Part shown: one piece after another, positions 8,514 through 17,039 of the stretch
How the letters are laid out: each line of letters opens with the position of its first letter
Numbering within the stretch: the first letter of the stretch is position 1
Assembly (NCBI GenBank): GCA_937132085.1
Contig: CAKZNV010000006.1
Coordinates: 1 to 35,114, forward strand
DNA from: an uncultured Rubritalea sp.
Lineage (GTDB): Bacteria; Verrucomicrobiota; Verrucomicrobiia; Verrucomicrobiales; Akkermansiaceae
Length of the DNA: 35,114 bases
Direction: 5' to 3'
Made by a program: the position numbers and the translations under genes
Notes under the pieces: generated by a model
The model's input: the letters and a program-made list of their open reading frames with translations, nothing else
Database searches by the model: none
What the model was told of the DNA's origin: nothing

Positions 8514-9275
8514 ATGACTGATTCAGTAGATTCTAGCGATAAAATGCCGAAGAAGTATGTCTGGATTTTGACGGTTTTCGTGATCGGTCTGATTGTTGGA
8601 ACAGCTACGAGCACATACAATCATCTCAAGAGTGATAAAGAGAAAGACGAAGGTCTAGAGAATCAGGTTTCTCAGGATTTTGACATCAACTCTATCAAAG
8701 GGGACATGAATGTGGCCTTCAATAATCATACCTCTGATATTAGCCAACAGTTGCGTAGAATTTCGAGTGCTCTGGGGATTGACTCATATTTGTCCACTCG
8801 CGTGCTTAAAAATAGGCAAGGAAAAGTCGGTTATCTCGACATTAAAGGTGGAGAAGAAAAGAAGATCACAGTAGTTGTAGTGGAGCTAGACCAGCAAGAT
8901 GTCGGAGCTAAATCGACTAAAGTAGTGCTGAGTGTAGCTGTCATCAAGTCTATGCTCGGAGAGCGTGAATTTGCTCATAGCTTAAGGTTTGTTTATGTTC
9001 CAAAGACTAAAACTGCGGCTGAGCATGCTAGAGATGTGATCGAAAGAGGTGAGACTCTCTCATCGCTCTATATTCTCAGGGCTTCTAAACTAGAGACTGA
9101 TCTAGAAGGTAAAGTCATGTGGAAATCACAACAATCTGCTAGTTCTGAGAAAGCACAGATTCTGTCACACCCTGTTCTCAAGTTAGGCAAGAAAGAGATT
9201 TCTGAGAAGCATCTGGAACTAACTCTTCTGGCTGGAAGAGATTTACGTGAAATCTTGATTGAGGAATTAAAGTAA
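8514..9275 (+). CDS. Membrane-anchored protein of unknown function, possibly a degenerate M28-like peptidase
   Basis: A 253-residue protein with one N-terminal membrane helix (about 14-32, YVWILTVFVIGLIVGTA) and an exported remainder, inferred from the topology. The segment from about 80 to 200 follows the layout of an M28 aminopeptidase core: a GYLDIKG strand, VVVVELDQQDVGAKS where active enzymes have the metal-binding HxD and GAxDN region, a helix, then LRFVYVPKTKTAAEHARDV where they have the FV...EE...GS segment. The metal ligands are not present, so if it is related it should be inactive. This relationship is my inference from pattern only. It is cotranscribed with lpxB (5-base gap). Confidence 0.7.
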   Translation: MTDSVDSSDKMPKKYVWILTVFVIGLIVGTATSTYNHLKSDKEKDEGLENQVSQDFDINSIKGDMNVAFNNHTSDISQQLRRISSALGIDSYLSTRVLKNRQGKVGYLDIKGGEEKKITVVVVELDQQDVGAKSTKVVLSVAVIKSMLGEREFAHSLRFVYVPKTKTAAEHARDVIERGETLSSLYILRASKLETDLEGKVMWKSQQSASSEKAQILSHPVLKLGKKEISEKHLELTLLAGRDLREILIEELK

Positions 9276-9387
9276 AGTTCTAGAAATTGAGTCATTTTTC
9301 GATCTGTGTCACACAAGATACTTGCATCTTTAGACCGAACAGTGCATTTTCTGGCTTCCTCCTCAGAACTATTTTACAATATTTATC

Positions 9388-11130
9388 ATGGCACAACAGA
9401 ACTACATTCCAGAAGACGCCCCATTCACTACTGAGCAACGCCAGTGGCTGAATAATCTCGTGGGAAACTTTATATCTGATCTTACTTCAGGCAAAGGTCT
9501 CGTAGGAGCTGGTGGAGCCCCGGAGATCCCTGTTACTATCTTAGTCGGATCACAGACTGGAAATTCAGAAGGCGTAGCTAAAAAGCTGTCAAAAGCGATG
9601 AGCAAACTCAACTTTGCCCCAGAAATCGTCGACATGGGTGGTTATGATAAAGCGCAGCTTTCCAAGGAGCAAAACGTTCTCATCATTACCTCTACTTACG
9701 GTGACGGTGAGCCACCAGATAGCGCAGCAGAGCTACACAGCTATCTTCTCGGTGACTCAGCTGCTAGACTAGAGAATATTAACTACTCAGTTCTTGCTCT
9801 TGGCGATACTGAGTATCCAGATTTCTGTAAGTGTGGAATCGAATTTGACGAAGCTCTTGAAAAGCTCGGCGCAACTCGTATTTTTCCACGTGTGGACTGC
9901 GATGTCGACTTTGACGATGAGTATAACACTTGGAAGAAGGGTGTGCTTGACGCACTCGGAGCCAGCTCAGTGAGCGATGCTCCTGTTGAAGACTTCTCAG
10001 ATGAAGGTTTTAGCAAGAAGAACCCATTCCCAGCACCAATTTTACGTAACGAAAATCTCAATGCAGAAGGATCTCAGAGAGAAACTTATCATCTAGAGTT
10101 TTCTCTAGCTGACTCAGGTCTAGAATATGAAGTAGGTGATGCTCTTGGAGTTTACCCACGTAACCCAGAGGCTCTGGTCGACGAAATTCTATCTAATCTA
10201 CCATTTAAGGCTACAGACGAAGTCCCGCTACCAGGATCAGGCGAAGCGACTCTCCGCGATGCTCTGATAAACAACTACGACATCCGTAGTATCAACAAGC
10301 GATTCCTCCAAGGTTGGCAGCAGCGTAGTGGCTCACCATACCTCAGATCACTTGTAGAAGCTGATGATAAAGCAGCATACGATGACTTCTGCTGGGGTCG
10401 TGACCTCATTGATCTCATCACTGACCACCCAGCTGATTTCTCAGATGCTGAGGAGTTTGTAGGAGTTCTTAAGAAGCTTCAGCCTAGACTTTATTCTATC
10501 TCATCTAGCCCTAATGCGCACCCAGGTGAAGTTCACCTTACAGTGGCGATTGTTAGATACCACTCACATTACAGAGACCGTGGTGGTGTTTGTTCTACTT
10601 ACCTTTCAGATCGCTCAGAAGGCGTTCAGCCGGGAGTGTTCGTGCATTCTAACAAGGCTTTCCGTCTTCCAGAAGATAAGGACAGACCTGTTGTTATGGT
10701 TGGTCCAGGAACAGGAATTGCTCCATTCAGAGCGTTCCTCGAAGAGAGACAAGTCAGCGGAGCTAAAGGCGCTAACTGGTTATTCTTCGGTAACCCACAC
10801 GAGTCTCAAGACTACCTCTATAAAGATGAGCTTGAGCAGATGCAGAAAGATGGAGTTCTCAACAAGCTCGACCTCGCATTCTCTCGTGACCAAGCTGAGA
10901 AAATTTACGTTCAAGACCGCATGCTAGAAAATGGCAAAGAACTCTGGAAGTGGCTCAGCGATGACAAAGGAAGCTTCTACGTCTGTGGTGATGCTTCACG
11001 CATGGCTAAGGATGTGGACGCAGCACTCCAATCAATCGCTCAAGAGCACGGCGGACTTTCAGAAGAAGCCGCTAAAGAATTCTTCAGTAATCTGAAGAAG
11101 GAAAAACGCTACTGTAGAGACGTATATTAG
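9388..11130 (+). CDS. cysJ: NADPH-dependent diflavin reductase, sulfite reductase flavoprotein (CysJ-like)
   Basis: A 580-residue diflavin reductase that passes electrons from NADPH through FAD and FMN, most likely to a sulfite reductase hemoprotein. A flavodoxin domain (about 48-190, GSQTGNSEGVA and TSTYGDGEPP) is followed by a FAD-binding domain (LYSISSSPNAHPGEVHLTV, GVCSTYL) and an NADP domain (MVGPGTGIAPFRAFLEER, YVCGDASRMAKDVD). The terminal KRYCRDVY matches the CysJ tail, and the length is close to the roughly 600 of E. coli CysJ. No cysI or other sulfur gene adjoins it, so the electron acceptor is inferred. It is preceded by a 112-base gap in which I see no convincing promoter. Confidence 0.87.
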   Translation: MAQQNYIPEDAPFTTEQRQWLNNLVGNFISDLTSGKGLVGAGGAPEIPVTILVGSQTGNSEGVAKKLSKAMSKLNFAPEIVDMGGYDKAQLSKEQNVLIITSTYGDGEPPDSAAELHSYLLGDSAARLENINYSVLALGDTEYPDFCKCGIEFDEALEKLGATRIFPRVDCDVDFDDEYNTWKKGVLDALGASSVSDAPVEDFSDEGFSKKNPFPAPILRNENLNAEGSQRETYHLEFSLADSGLEYEVGDALGVYPRNPEALVDEILSNLPFKATDEVPLPGSGEATLRDALINNYDIRSINKRFLQGWQQRSGSPYLRSLVEADDKAAYDDFCWGRDLIDLITDHPADFSDAEEFVGVLKKLQPRLYSISSSPNAHPGEVHLTVAIVRYHSHYRDRGGVCSTYLSDRSEGVQPGVFVHSNKAFRLPEDKDRPVVMVGPGTGIAPFRAFLEERQVSGAKGANWLFFGNPHESQDYLYKDELEQMQKDGVLNKLDLAFSRDQAEKIYVQDRMLENGKELWKWLSDDKGSFYVCGDASRMAKDVDAALQSIAQEHGGLSEEAAKEFFSNLKKEKRYCRDVY

Positions 11131-11185
11131 GGGTGATTAATTCACTAGTTGTGGCGGTTGCAATTTAGCTGTAAGCTGCTGAAGT

Positions 11186-11758
11186 ATGAATAAGGTATTA
11201 TCATTTATAAGTTTTTTGCTAGCTAGCGTTTTTTGTAACGCAGGTTCACACTACTATGAAGGCCAAGCATTTTTTGTCACTGGCTTGAATAAAACGATCC
11301 TAGCTGCAAATACAGTGCAGGCTAAATTTGCTGTGCGTCCACCTTCCATGATGTGTGGAGTGTATGGTATTCGAGATGCTGAAATTAGAAATTTCGACCA
11401 AGCTATAAGGAAAAAGGCGAAAGAGTATCTAGAAAAAGAGCATGGGCCAGCATTAGCCATTTTTTTCAGTTCCGACCGCACTAAACTATTTGATGAATAC
11501 TCTAAGATTGAATCAAAAGAAAAGAAAGCTGTTGATAAGTTACCTGAAGCTTTGATATTGGGAGATTCTAAAACTGAGACTTACGAATTCGGGATTTTAA
11601 CTGGTAAAGGTTTCTTTGTTTATAAAGAAGGAGAGTTTGTCAGATCTTATATGAAAGACTATGGCTTCCGTTTAGAAGGACTCCTGCGTTACAGAGAATA
11701 CTTAGAAGATCTGCGAAAACCGTTCTATCCGAGTCGCTGGGGATGTGTGAATTTCTAG
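11186..11758 (+). CDS. Secreted protein of unknown function
   Basis: A 190-residue protein that I do not recognise. It has a short signal peptide (about 1-19, MNKVLSFISFLLASVFCNAG). The rest is mixed, with a charged helical middle (about 73-95 and 110-125) and an aromatic- and arginine-rich C-terminus (LLRYREYLEDLRKPFYPSRW). Cysteines occur near residues 58 and 188. It follows cysJ by 55 bases, and its stop is 1 base from the convergent ridA stop. Coding is supported by the signal peptide and the lack of a better frame. Confidence 0.72.
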   Translation: MNKVLSFISFLLASVFCNAGSHYYEGQAFFVTGLNKTILAANTVQAKFAVRPPSMMCGVYGIRDAEIRNFDQAIRKKAKEYLEKEHGPALAIFFSSDRTKLFDEYSKIESKEKKAVDKLPEALILGDSKTETYEFGILTGKGFFVYKEGEFVRSYMKDYGFRLEGLLRYREYLEDLRKPFYPSRWGCVNF

Positions 11759-11759
11759 T

Positions 11760-12107
11760 CTACTTCACTGCCGCTACTACGGAAATTTCCACTAGTAGTT
11801 CTGGTCTGGCCATTCTTGCTTCTACGCAGGCTCTGGCAGGTGCGTGACCTTCTGGCACCCATGCATCCCAGACTTCGTTCATTGTGGCGAAGTCTTTCAT
11901 GTCTCGGACATAAACTGTGGCGGAGAGCATGTGCTCACGGTCTGATCCTGCTTCTAGAAGTAGTTCATCTACCTTTTCGAGCATAGTTTCAGTTTGCTCA
12001 CGGATGTCTTTGGTGGCATCCTTACAGACTTGTCCACAGAGGTAGACCGTGCCGTTATGGATGACGATGCGGCTCATACGCTGCTTAGTTTGTTGACGTT
12101 CTATCAT
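11760..12107 (-). CDS. ridA: RidA family protein (reactive enamine/imine deaminase)
   Basis: A 115-residue RidA/YjgF/UK114 protein. Canonical members hydrolyse reactive enamine/imine intermediates such as 2-aminoacrylate released by PLP enzymes. Family features are [39 protein letters not shown] and [18 protein letters not shown], which carries the Arg and Cys at the active-site cleft. It begins 4 bases after alaS on the same strand and is presumably cotranscribed with it. Confidence 0.9.
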   Translation of the reverse strand: MIERQQTKQRMSRIVIHNGTVYLCGQVCKDATKDIREQTETMLEKVDELLLEAGSDREHMLSATVYVRDMKDFATMNEVWDAWVPEGHAPARACVEARMARPELLVEISVVAAVK

Positions 12108-12111
12108 GATA

Positions 12112-14904
12112 TTAAAGGCTTAGAAGTTCAGTTGCTTTTGCTTTTAGTTCCGTTGCTTTGTCTCGCTGAGGAGCTGCGCCTCTTGCCATGTCTGGCTTGC
12201 CGCCGCCTTTGCCACCAGCCATAGGAGCGAGCGTCTGGATGAGCTTACCAGCCATGATGCTAGCCGCTTGTCCATCAGTTCCGCTGAGTGCTCCTAGGTG
12301 AAGCTTGTCGCCATCGTCTACGATGAATACAGCTGCGTTAGTGAATTGTTTCTTCTTGCAGCCGTTGAGTAGTTCTTGGAGTAGGCTAGCTGGGCCTTCG
12401 AAGAGTTCGACGATGTTGCCGCCTTTTTCTAATAGCACTACCAATGACTCGTCCGCCATTCTTGCCGCTGCTGCTACTTGTGCTTTTTTGAACGCTTTGT
12501 CTGCATTTGTAGCAGCTTCTTTCACTGCGATGAGTTTGGCTTGAAGAGCTTCAATAGATTCCCCATCCTGCGATGAATTAGCAGTGAACTTTTCAGCATC
12601 GATACTGACGAGCTTTTCGTTCACTGAGTTGAGTTTCTCTTCTGCTTCTGCGATCTCTGCATTGAGAGCTGCACACTTTTCTGAAATGTATGCTTCCGCA
12701 GCTTGTCCACAGGCAGCTTCGATACGTCTGACTCCAGATGCTATTGCTCCTTCGGATTTGATTTTGAAGAGGCCGATTTCTGAAGTGTTGGTTACATGTG
12801 CTCCACCGCAGAGTTCCATAGAATAGCCGTTGAGTGCTTGAGCTTCGCCGCCGATCTGGACTACTCTTACGAGCTCGCCATACTTGTCGCCGAAGAACTG
12901 CATGATGTCTTTACGCCCTTTCACGTCTTCGTGTGGGACTTCTTTCCATGACACTGTGCCATTCTCAGAAATGACTGAGTTGACCTTGTCTTCGATAGCG
13001 CTGACTTGTTCAGGGTTGAGTGCTGCAGATGAGAAATCGAAACGTAGCTTATCAGGAGCCACCATTGATCCTTGCTGAGTAGCGTCTTCAGAGACTACTT
13101 CGTGAAGTGCCCAGTGGAGTAGGTGAGTTGCAGTGTGGTGCGCCTCGATGTTACGTCGCTGTGGGCCATCGATGGTTAGTGTGACTGTGTCACCAATTTG
13201 AGATCTGAAATCTGAAATTTGAGATTTGCTGACTAGGTGAGCGATGGCGTTTCCGATCTTGATGACTTTATCGATGTTGATGATTTTGTCTCCAATGCTG
13301 AGTGAGCCTATGTCGCCTTGCTGTCCGCCCATCTCCACGTAGAATGGTGATTTGTCGGTGATGAGGTAGAGCTTGTCGTCGTCTTCGTGAATTTCTGTGA
13401 TCGTTGCTTGAGCTAGATCAGTGTCGAATCCTACGAATTCAGTTTCCTGTTCAGATGAAATATCGAGTGCTCTAACAACAGTGGATTTGCGTGCGTCACG
13501 TCCACGTTGTTTTTGCTTCTCCATGAGAGCTTCGAACTGCTCTTTGTCTACGCTGATGGAATTTTCTTCGCAAAGAATTTCTGTGAGATCGAATGGGAAT
13601 CCGTAAGTATCGTAGAGTTCAAAAGCGAATTCACCAGAGAGAATCTTGTCTGTTTTGGTGAGTTCTTTTTCAAACTTAACGAGTCCACGAGCGAGTGTTC
13701 TGTTGAATGATTCTTCTTCAGTTTTGAGAGTCGTCTTGATGTTCTCTGAGCGCTTAACTAGCTCTGGGAAGACTTTACCAAATTCTGTGACGAGTGTGTC
13801 TACTAGTTCAGGTAGGAAGCACTTGTCACCCATGAAGCCTAGCTTGCGGCCGTAGTTTACAGCTCGGCGTAGGATGCGGCGGAGGACGTAGTTTCGGCCG
13901 TTGTTACCTGGCATAATGCCATCGGCGATGGAGAAGCTGAGTGTTCTGATGTGGTCGGCGATGACTCGGAACGCGATCGCGGTCTTCATCTCATCGCTGA
14001 GTGTGGACTTATCGACTGCTACATTTTCTGGGTAGATGTCTTGGTAGGTTTTACCTGTGAGTTCTTCGAGTTTTCTGAAGATCGGGGTGAAGACGTCAGT
14101 TGCGTAGTTAGTAGGCTTCTCAGAGAAGTCTGTGAAGTTCTTGGTGCGTTGGATGACATTAACCGCACGCTCGAAGCCCATGCCTGTATCAACATGCTTA
14201 GCTGGGAGGTCACGGTAGGTTCCATCTTCTTCTGCATTGTATTGGATGAATACTAGGTTCCAGATTTCGATACAGAGATCGGAATCCATGTTGACGAGTT
14301 TGCCTTCAGTGTCGCCATTAGGAGTGAGGTCGATGTGGAGCTCTGAGCAAGGGCCACAAGGACCAGTGTCGCCCATCTTCCAGAAGTTATCAGCAACGTC
14401 TCCGTTGATCACATGCTTCTTCGGGTTGAGTCCTTTTTTGATGAAGAGTTCAGCCCAGATGTCGTAAGCTTCTTGGTCGAAATTAGACGGATCTCCAGCA
14501 GCCTTATCCGGCATGTAGACAGTAGCATACAGACGCTCAGCAGGAAATCCCCAGCGCTCTACGAGTAGCTCCCATGCCCACTGGATAGCTTCTGTTTTGA
14601 AATAATCACCGAATGACCAGTTGCCTAACATTTCAAACATAGTGTGGTGATAGGTGTCGTAGCCGACATCATCGAGATCGTTATGTTTGCCTCCAGCTCG
14701 GATACATTTCTGCGTGTCAGCAGCACGAGCTGGTGAGTATGGAGGCTTCTCAGTTCCTAGGAAATACGGCACAAACTGATTCATACCCGCGTTAGTGAAC
14801 AACAAGCCTGGTGACTGTGGCAGCAGTGAAGCTGAAGGCACGATGGTGTGTTGTTTCTCTTTGAAGAAATCAAGGAAGCTTTGGCGGATTTCTGATGAAG
14901 TCAT
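12112..14904 (-). CDS. alaS: Alanine--tRNA ligase
   Basis: A 930-residue class II synthetase. The N-terminal aminoacylation core has [32 protein letters not shown] and [17 protein letters not shown]. The editing domain has the HxxxH metal motif (His590 and His594, HHTATHLLH) and CxxxH (Cys699 and His703, CGGAH). A coiled coil and a glycine-rich C-Ala domain ([15 protein letters not shown]) follow. It is about 50 residues longer than the E. coli enzyme. Residues near 559-570 ([10 protein letters not shown]) are encoded by a repeat-like DNA insertion. The start at 14904 matches the family N-terminus. The upstream region carries palindromic repeats. Confidence 0.97.
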   Translation of the reverse strand: MTSSEIRQSFLDFFKEKQHTIVPSASLLPQSPGLLFTNAGMNQFVPYFLGTEKPPYSPARAADTQKCIRAGGKHNDLDDVGYDTYHHTMFEMLGNWSFGDYFKTEAIQWAWELLVERWGFPAERLYATVYMPDKAAGDPSNFDQEAYDIWAELFIKKGLNPKKHVINGDVADNFWKMGDTGPCGPCSELHIDLTPNGDTEGKLVNMDSDLCIEIWNLVFIQYNAEEDGTYRDLPAKHVDTGMGFERAVNVIQRTKNFTDFSEKPTNYATDVFTPIFRKLEELTGKTYQDIYPENVAVDKSTLSDEMKTAIAFRVIADHIRTLSFSIADGIMPGNNGRNYVLRRILRRAVNYGRKLGFMGDKCFLPELVDTLVTEFGKVFPELVKRSENIKTTLKTEEESFNRTLARGLVKFEKELTKTDKILSGEFAFELYDTYGFPFDLTEILCEENSISVDKEQFEALMEKQKQRGRDARKSTVVRALDISSEQETEFVGFDTDLAQATITEIHEDDDKLYLITDKSPFYVEMGGQQGDIGSLSIGDKIINIDKVIKIGNAIAHLVSKSQISDFRSQIGDTVTLTIDGPQRRNIEAHHTATHLLHWALHEVVSEDATQQGSMVAPDKLRFDFSSAALNPEQVSAIEDKVNSVISENGTVSWKEVPHEDVKGRKDIMQFFGDKYGELVRVVQIGGEAQALNGYSMELCGGAHVTNTSEIGLFKIKSEGAIASGVRRIEAACGQAAEAYISEKCAALNAEIAEAEEKLNSVNEKLVSIDAEKFTANSSQDGESIEALQAKLIAVKEAATNADKAFKKAQVAAAARMADESLVVLLEKGGNIVELFEGPASLLQELLNGCKKKQFTNAAVFIVDDGDKLHLGALSGTDGQAASIMAGKLIQTLAPMAGGKGGGKPDMARGAAPQRDKATELKAKATELLSL
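13196..13225. repeat. ISDFR-type small DNA repeat inside alaS
   Basis: Two copies of ATTTGAGAT (13196-13204 and 13217-13225) flank CTGAAATCTGAA. Read on the alaS strand this encodes [10 protein letters not shown] in frame. It lies in the linker between the catalytic core and the editing domain, where added residues are likely tolerated. Confidence 0.6.
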
Positions 14905-14921
14905 GTTTTGGTAAGTGTTAG

Positions 14922-14970
14922 GTGATCAATGTGCCGTGATCAGTGGGCGATCACAGCAGCGCTAGCGCTG
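14922..14970. promoter_or_regulatory. Palindromic repeat cluster upstream of alaS
   Basis: Two direct copies of GTGATCA (14922-14928 and 14936-14942, 14 bases apart) are followed by an inverted half site GATCAC (14949-14954) and a perfect 14-base palindrome CAGCGCTAGCGCTG (14957-14970). All lie within 70 bases upstream of the alaS start. The layout suggests an operator. E. coli AlaRS is known to bind a palindrome at its own promoter; similarity of mechanism here is inference. Confidence 0.45.
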
Positions 14971-15062
14971 ATAGGGGAAGACGGTGTGATAGTAAAGTGC
15001 GGAATTGGTTTTGGGAGTTTGAAGATTCAAGTTTTCAGTTTCAAGCTATGGGCTACATAAAA

Positions 15063-15092
15063 AATGCTCAAAGCCGAGTGACTTTGAGCATT
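15063..15092 (-). terminator. Rho-independent terminator of the 15117-15695 gene
   Basis: A perfect 11-bp stem (15063-15073 with 15082-15092) has an 8-base loop. On the minus strand it is followed by six Ts (plus-strand As at 15059-15064). It lies 25 bases past the stop codon of the membrane protein gene and insulates it from alaS. Confidence 0.88.
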
Positions 15093-15116
15093 CTGAAAGA
15101 TGATGTATTTCGTTAC

Positions 15117-15695
15117 CTAATTGAGGTCTTTTTTGACGCTCGCTCTGTTGAGGAGAATGTAAGAAAGTATAGGGTAGATACAAAAAGGAACGATTGTGAA
15201 GAGCATTGTAACTGTTCCAATACTAGACTGAATAGCTGCTGTCTCAGGGTTAAGTTTTACTGCTGCTTGTTGGATTTCCTTAGTTATAGAGTAAGTGAGA
15301 GCAGTAAATATGATCAACCACAAGACTCTGGAGATAGACCAGAAATTACTTAGCTTCAGGCCTGAATATTGGTATTTTATGAGCTTGATGCCAGAGATAA
15401 ATAGCATGATGCCAAGAGCTATTCTCACAGCTGTATCTAGGTAGGTATATGGAGCTATCTTATTCACGACGCTCATGTATTCCGCTATCTGTTGCTCTCC
15501 ATATAGGCCAGCGCCCATCATCTTGTCGGCGAAAAGGAAAGAGACTACACCTACTAGACTCATGCCAATACCCAAAACAGCATAAATGATATGGATGATA
15601 CCAAAAACTTTAGGGACGTTTGAGCGAAATTGCTGAGGAGCAAACGGAGGGTGTTGCTGTGCCTCTGGTGATGAGTAGGGTGATTGTTCTGTCAT
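15117..15695 (-). CDS. Four-helix membrane protein of unknown function
   Basis: A 192-residue protein with a Pro/Gln-rich N-terminus (about 1-26) and four predicted membrane helices (about 30-53, 86-104, 121-138 and 157-180). No catalytic motif or family is recognised. Small proteins of this layout, with a proline-rich cytoplasmic tail and four helices, are common as uncharacterised genes. It is divergent from the gene at 15827 and ends in a strong terminator, so it is probably monocistronic. Confidence 0.78.
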   Translation of the reverse strand: MTEQSPYSSPEAQQHPPFAPQQFRSNVPKVFGIIHIIYAVLGIGMSLVGVVSFLFADKMMGAGLYGEQQIAEYMSVVNKIAPYTYLDTAVRIALGIMLFISGIKLIKYQYSGLKLSNFWSISRVLWLIIFTALTYSITKEIQQAAVKLNPETAAIQSSIGTVTMLFTIVPFCIYPILSYILLNRASVKKDLN

Positions 15696-15739
15696 GTTGA
15701 TATTAGATAAGTTGTGAGATCAAATGTAAAGAATGAGAT

Positions 15740-15767
15740 TTGAGAGAATTACTAGTATCTCTAGATT
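15740..15767 (+). promoter_or_regulatory. Possible sigma70-type promoter for the 15827 gene
   Basis: TTGAGA (15740-15745), a 16-base spacer and TAGATT (15762-15767) lie in the 131-base gap between two divergent genes. It scores 5/6 and 4/6 to the E. coli consensus. It is unsupported by any second line of evidence. Confidence 0.3.
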
Positions 15768-15826
15768 AAACTATCGTAAACTCCTCTATAAATCTTCATT
15801 GGACATCATTTCTAGAATAGCTCATT

Positions 15827-16903
15827 ATGAATAACATGGAACCAGAAGTGAAAGCGTGGCGTAAGGAAGTGAAAAAGTTAATGCGCTTGAAGTCTGAGGA
15901 TGTGCTTCAGCTATTAATCAGCGATCTTCAGCTATCTGCACGACTCAGTGAGATATTTCCTGAAATGAGTATCGTGACCGTAGAAGATCTTACTAAAAAG
16001 AAGCTTATAGATCTTGCTCAACAAGAAGGAATCCTAGTAAGCTGTATCGATGAAGTGAGAGCTAAGCTAGATGCTCTCAATCTCTCTTTAGCTGACAGCT
16101 CTGATCTGCCCAAGATATTGTTCTATGAGCATCCAGCTTCGAGTATGCAGGCCATTGAGCATGGCGGTTATGAGCTCTGTATTGAATTTGCTGCGCCAAT
16201 TGACTTAGCTGATATTCCTGAGCAATACAGAAAACCTCTCAGCCCATGGTTTAGGCAGTTTATGGGCTTGTCTTCAGAGGAGATTACAGCATTACTTGGT
16301 GAAAACTGGGCAGGTCTTAAAACAGTGGATGCAGGTAAAATACGAGATTACTTTCTGTCTTTAACTCCTACTGGGATAGCATCAGATGTTACAGGGGCAT
16401 GGTTAGTTTTCAGAGGTGAGGAGGGCCAGCCATCTGATGCCTTATTCCTCTGTGAACCTCATGTTTTAAAAGATGAAGAGAGGTTATTCATTAAAGAATT
16501 TAATCAACCCGCTCTCGAAGAATGCTGCACAACTTTTCATCAGTGCAATGAACGTAATCCATGGGAAAACGCTCTGGATTTCTGGAATTGTTCTCATTCC
16601 GATTTAGATTATCTTGGAGACTCTGACCCAACAAATTCACTGAGTGATTGGGAGGACGGAATGCATATTTATTCTATCTGTAGTGGTGACAGTCTGTTGA
16701 TCGGGAAAGACGGGAGAATCGCTCAATCTCTACATGAAATCGTCTGGTCTGGTCGTCCGAATGAAGGAACTGTGCATGTCCTGAATAGTTTTTCTGATTT
16801 TATTGATCACTATATTAGATACCTTAAGAACCCATACGACAGCTCTATCTCTCCGCTATTCTGGGGAGACTATTCTCAATCGTTAAATCTCATGAAGCTC
16901 TGA
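15827..16903 (+). CDS. Protein of unknown function with possible SUKH/SMI1-like C-terminus
   Basis: A 358-residue soluble protein without signal peptide or membrane helix. The acidic C-terminal third, about residues 280-345 (SGDSLLIGKDGRIAQSLHEI, then NSFSDFIDHYIRYL), reads like the end of a SUKH (SMI1/KNR4) fold: a strand, a glycine turn, a strand with a His/Glu, then the SFxxFI helix. SUKH proteins include contact-toxin immunity proteins and regulatory adaptors. No toxin gene is nearby and the N-terminal 250 residues are unassigned. The family call is tentative; that it is a gene is well supported. Confidence 0.75.
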   Translation: MNNMEPEVKAWRKEVKKLMRLKSEDVLQLLISDLQLSARLSEIFPEMSIVTVEDLTKKKLIDLAQQEGILVSCIDEVRAKLDALNLSLADSSDLPKILFYEHPASSMQAIEHGGYELCIEFAAPIDLADIPEQYRKPLSPWFRQFMGLSSEEITALLGENWAGLKTVDAGKIRDYFLSLTPTGIASDVTGAWLVFRGEEGQPSDALFLCEPHVLKDEERLFIKEFNQPALEECCTTFHQCNERNPWENALDFWNCSHSDLDYLGDSDPTNSLSDWEDGMHIYSICSGDSLLIGKDGRIAQSLHEIVWSGRPNEGTVHVLNSFSDFIDHYIRYLKNPYDSSISPLFWGDYSQSLNLMKL

Positions 16904-16904
16904 A

Positions 16905-17039
16905 ATGAAAAAATTATCAATCATAAGCTTGCTGGCTATTGCTTACCTTCTGATCTTCACTCTATCGCCTACTTTGCTGTGCTTGAAGAAGAAGCTGGCG
17001 GTGCTGTTGGGTAGGCGGATGCAGCCATGGGAGGCGTAG
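16905..17039 (+). CDS. Possible 44-residue hydrophobic small protein
   Basis: An ATG one base after the preceding stop opens a 44-codon frame. It starts MKKLSIISLLAIAYLLIF, a typical signal or membrane segment, then has lysines and an ordinary tail. From 16943 on it is antisense to the 3' end of the L,D-transpeptidase gene. It could be a small membrane protein, the severed 5' end of a lost secreted-protein gene, or chance. Confidence 0.3.
   Translation: MKKLSIISLLAIAYLLIFTLSPTLLCLKKKLAVLLGRRMQPWEA

Noticed and set aside
10514-10927. 137-codon ORF within cysJ
   Set aside because: It lies in another frame of a clearly conserved NADP-binding domain and its product has no recognisable features.
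12305-14467. Several plus-strand ORFs of 60-101 codons opposite alaS
   Set aside because: All are antisense to conserved AlaRS sequence; codon composition mirrors the real gene.
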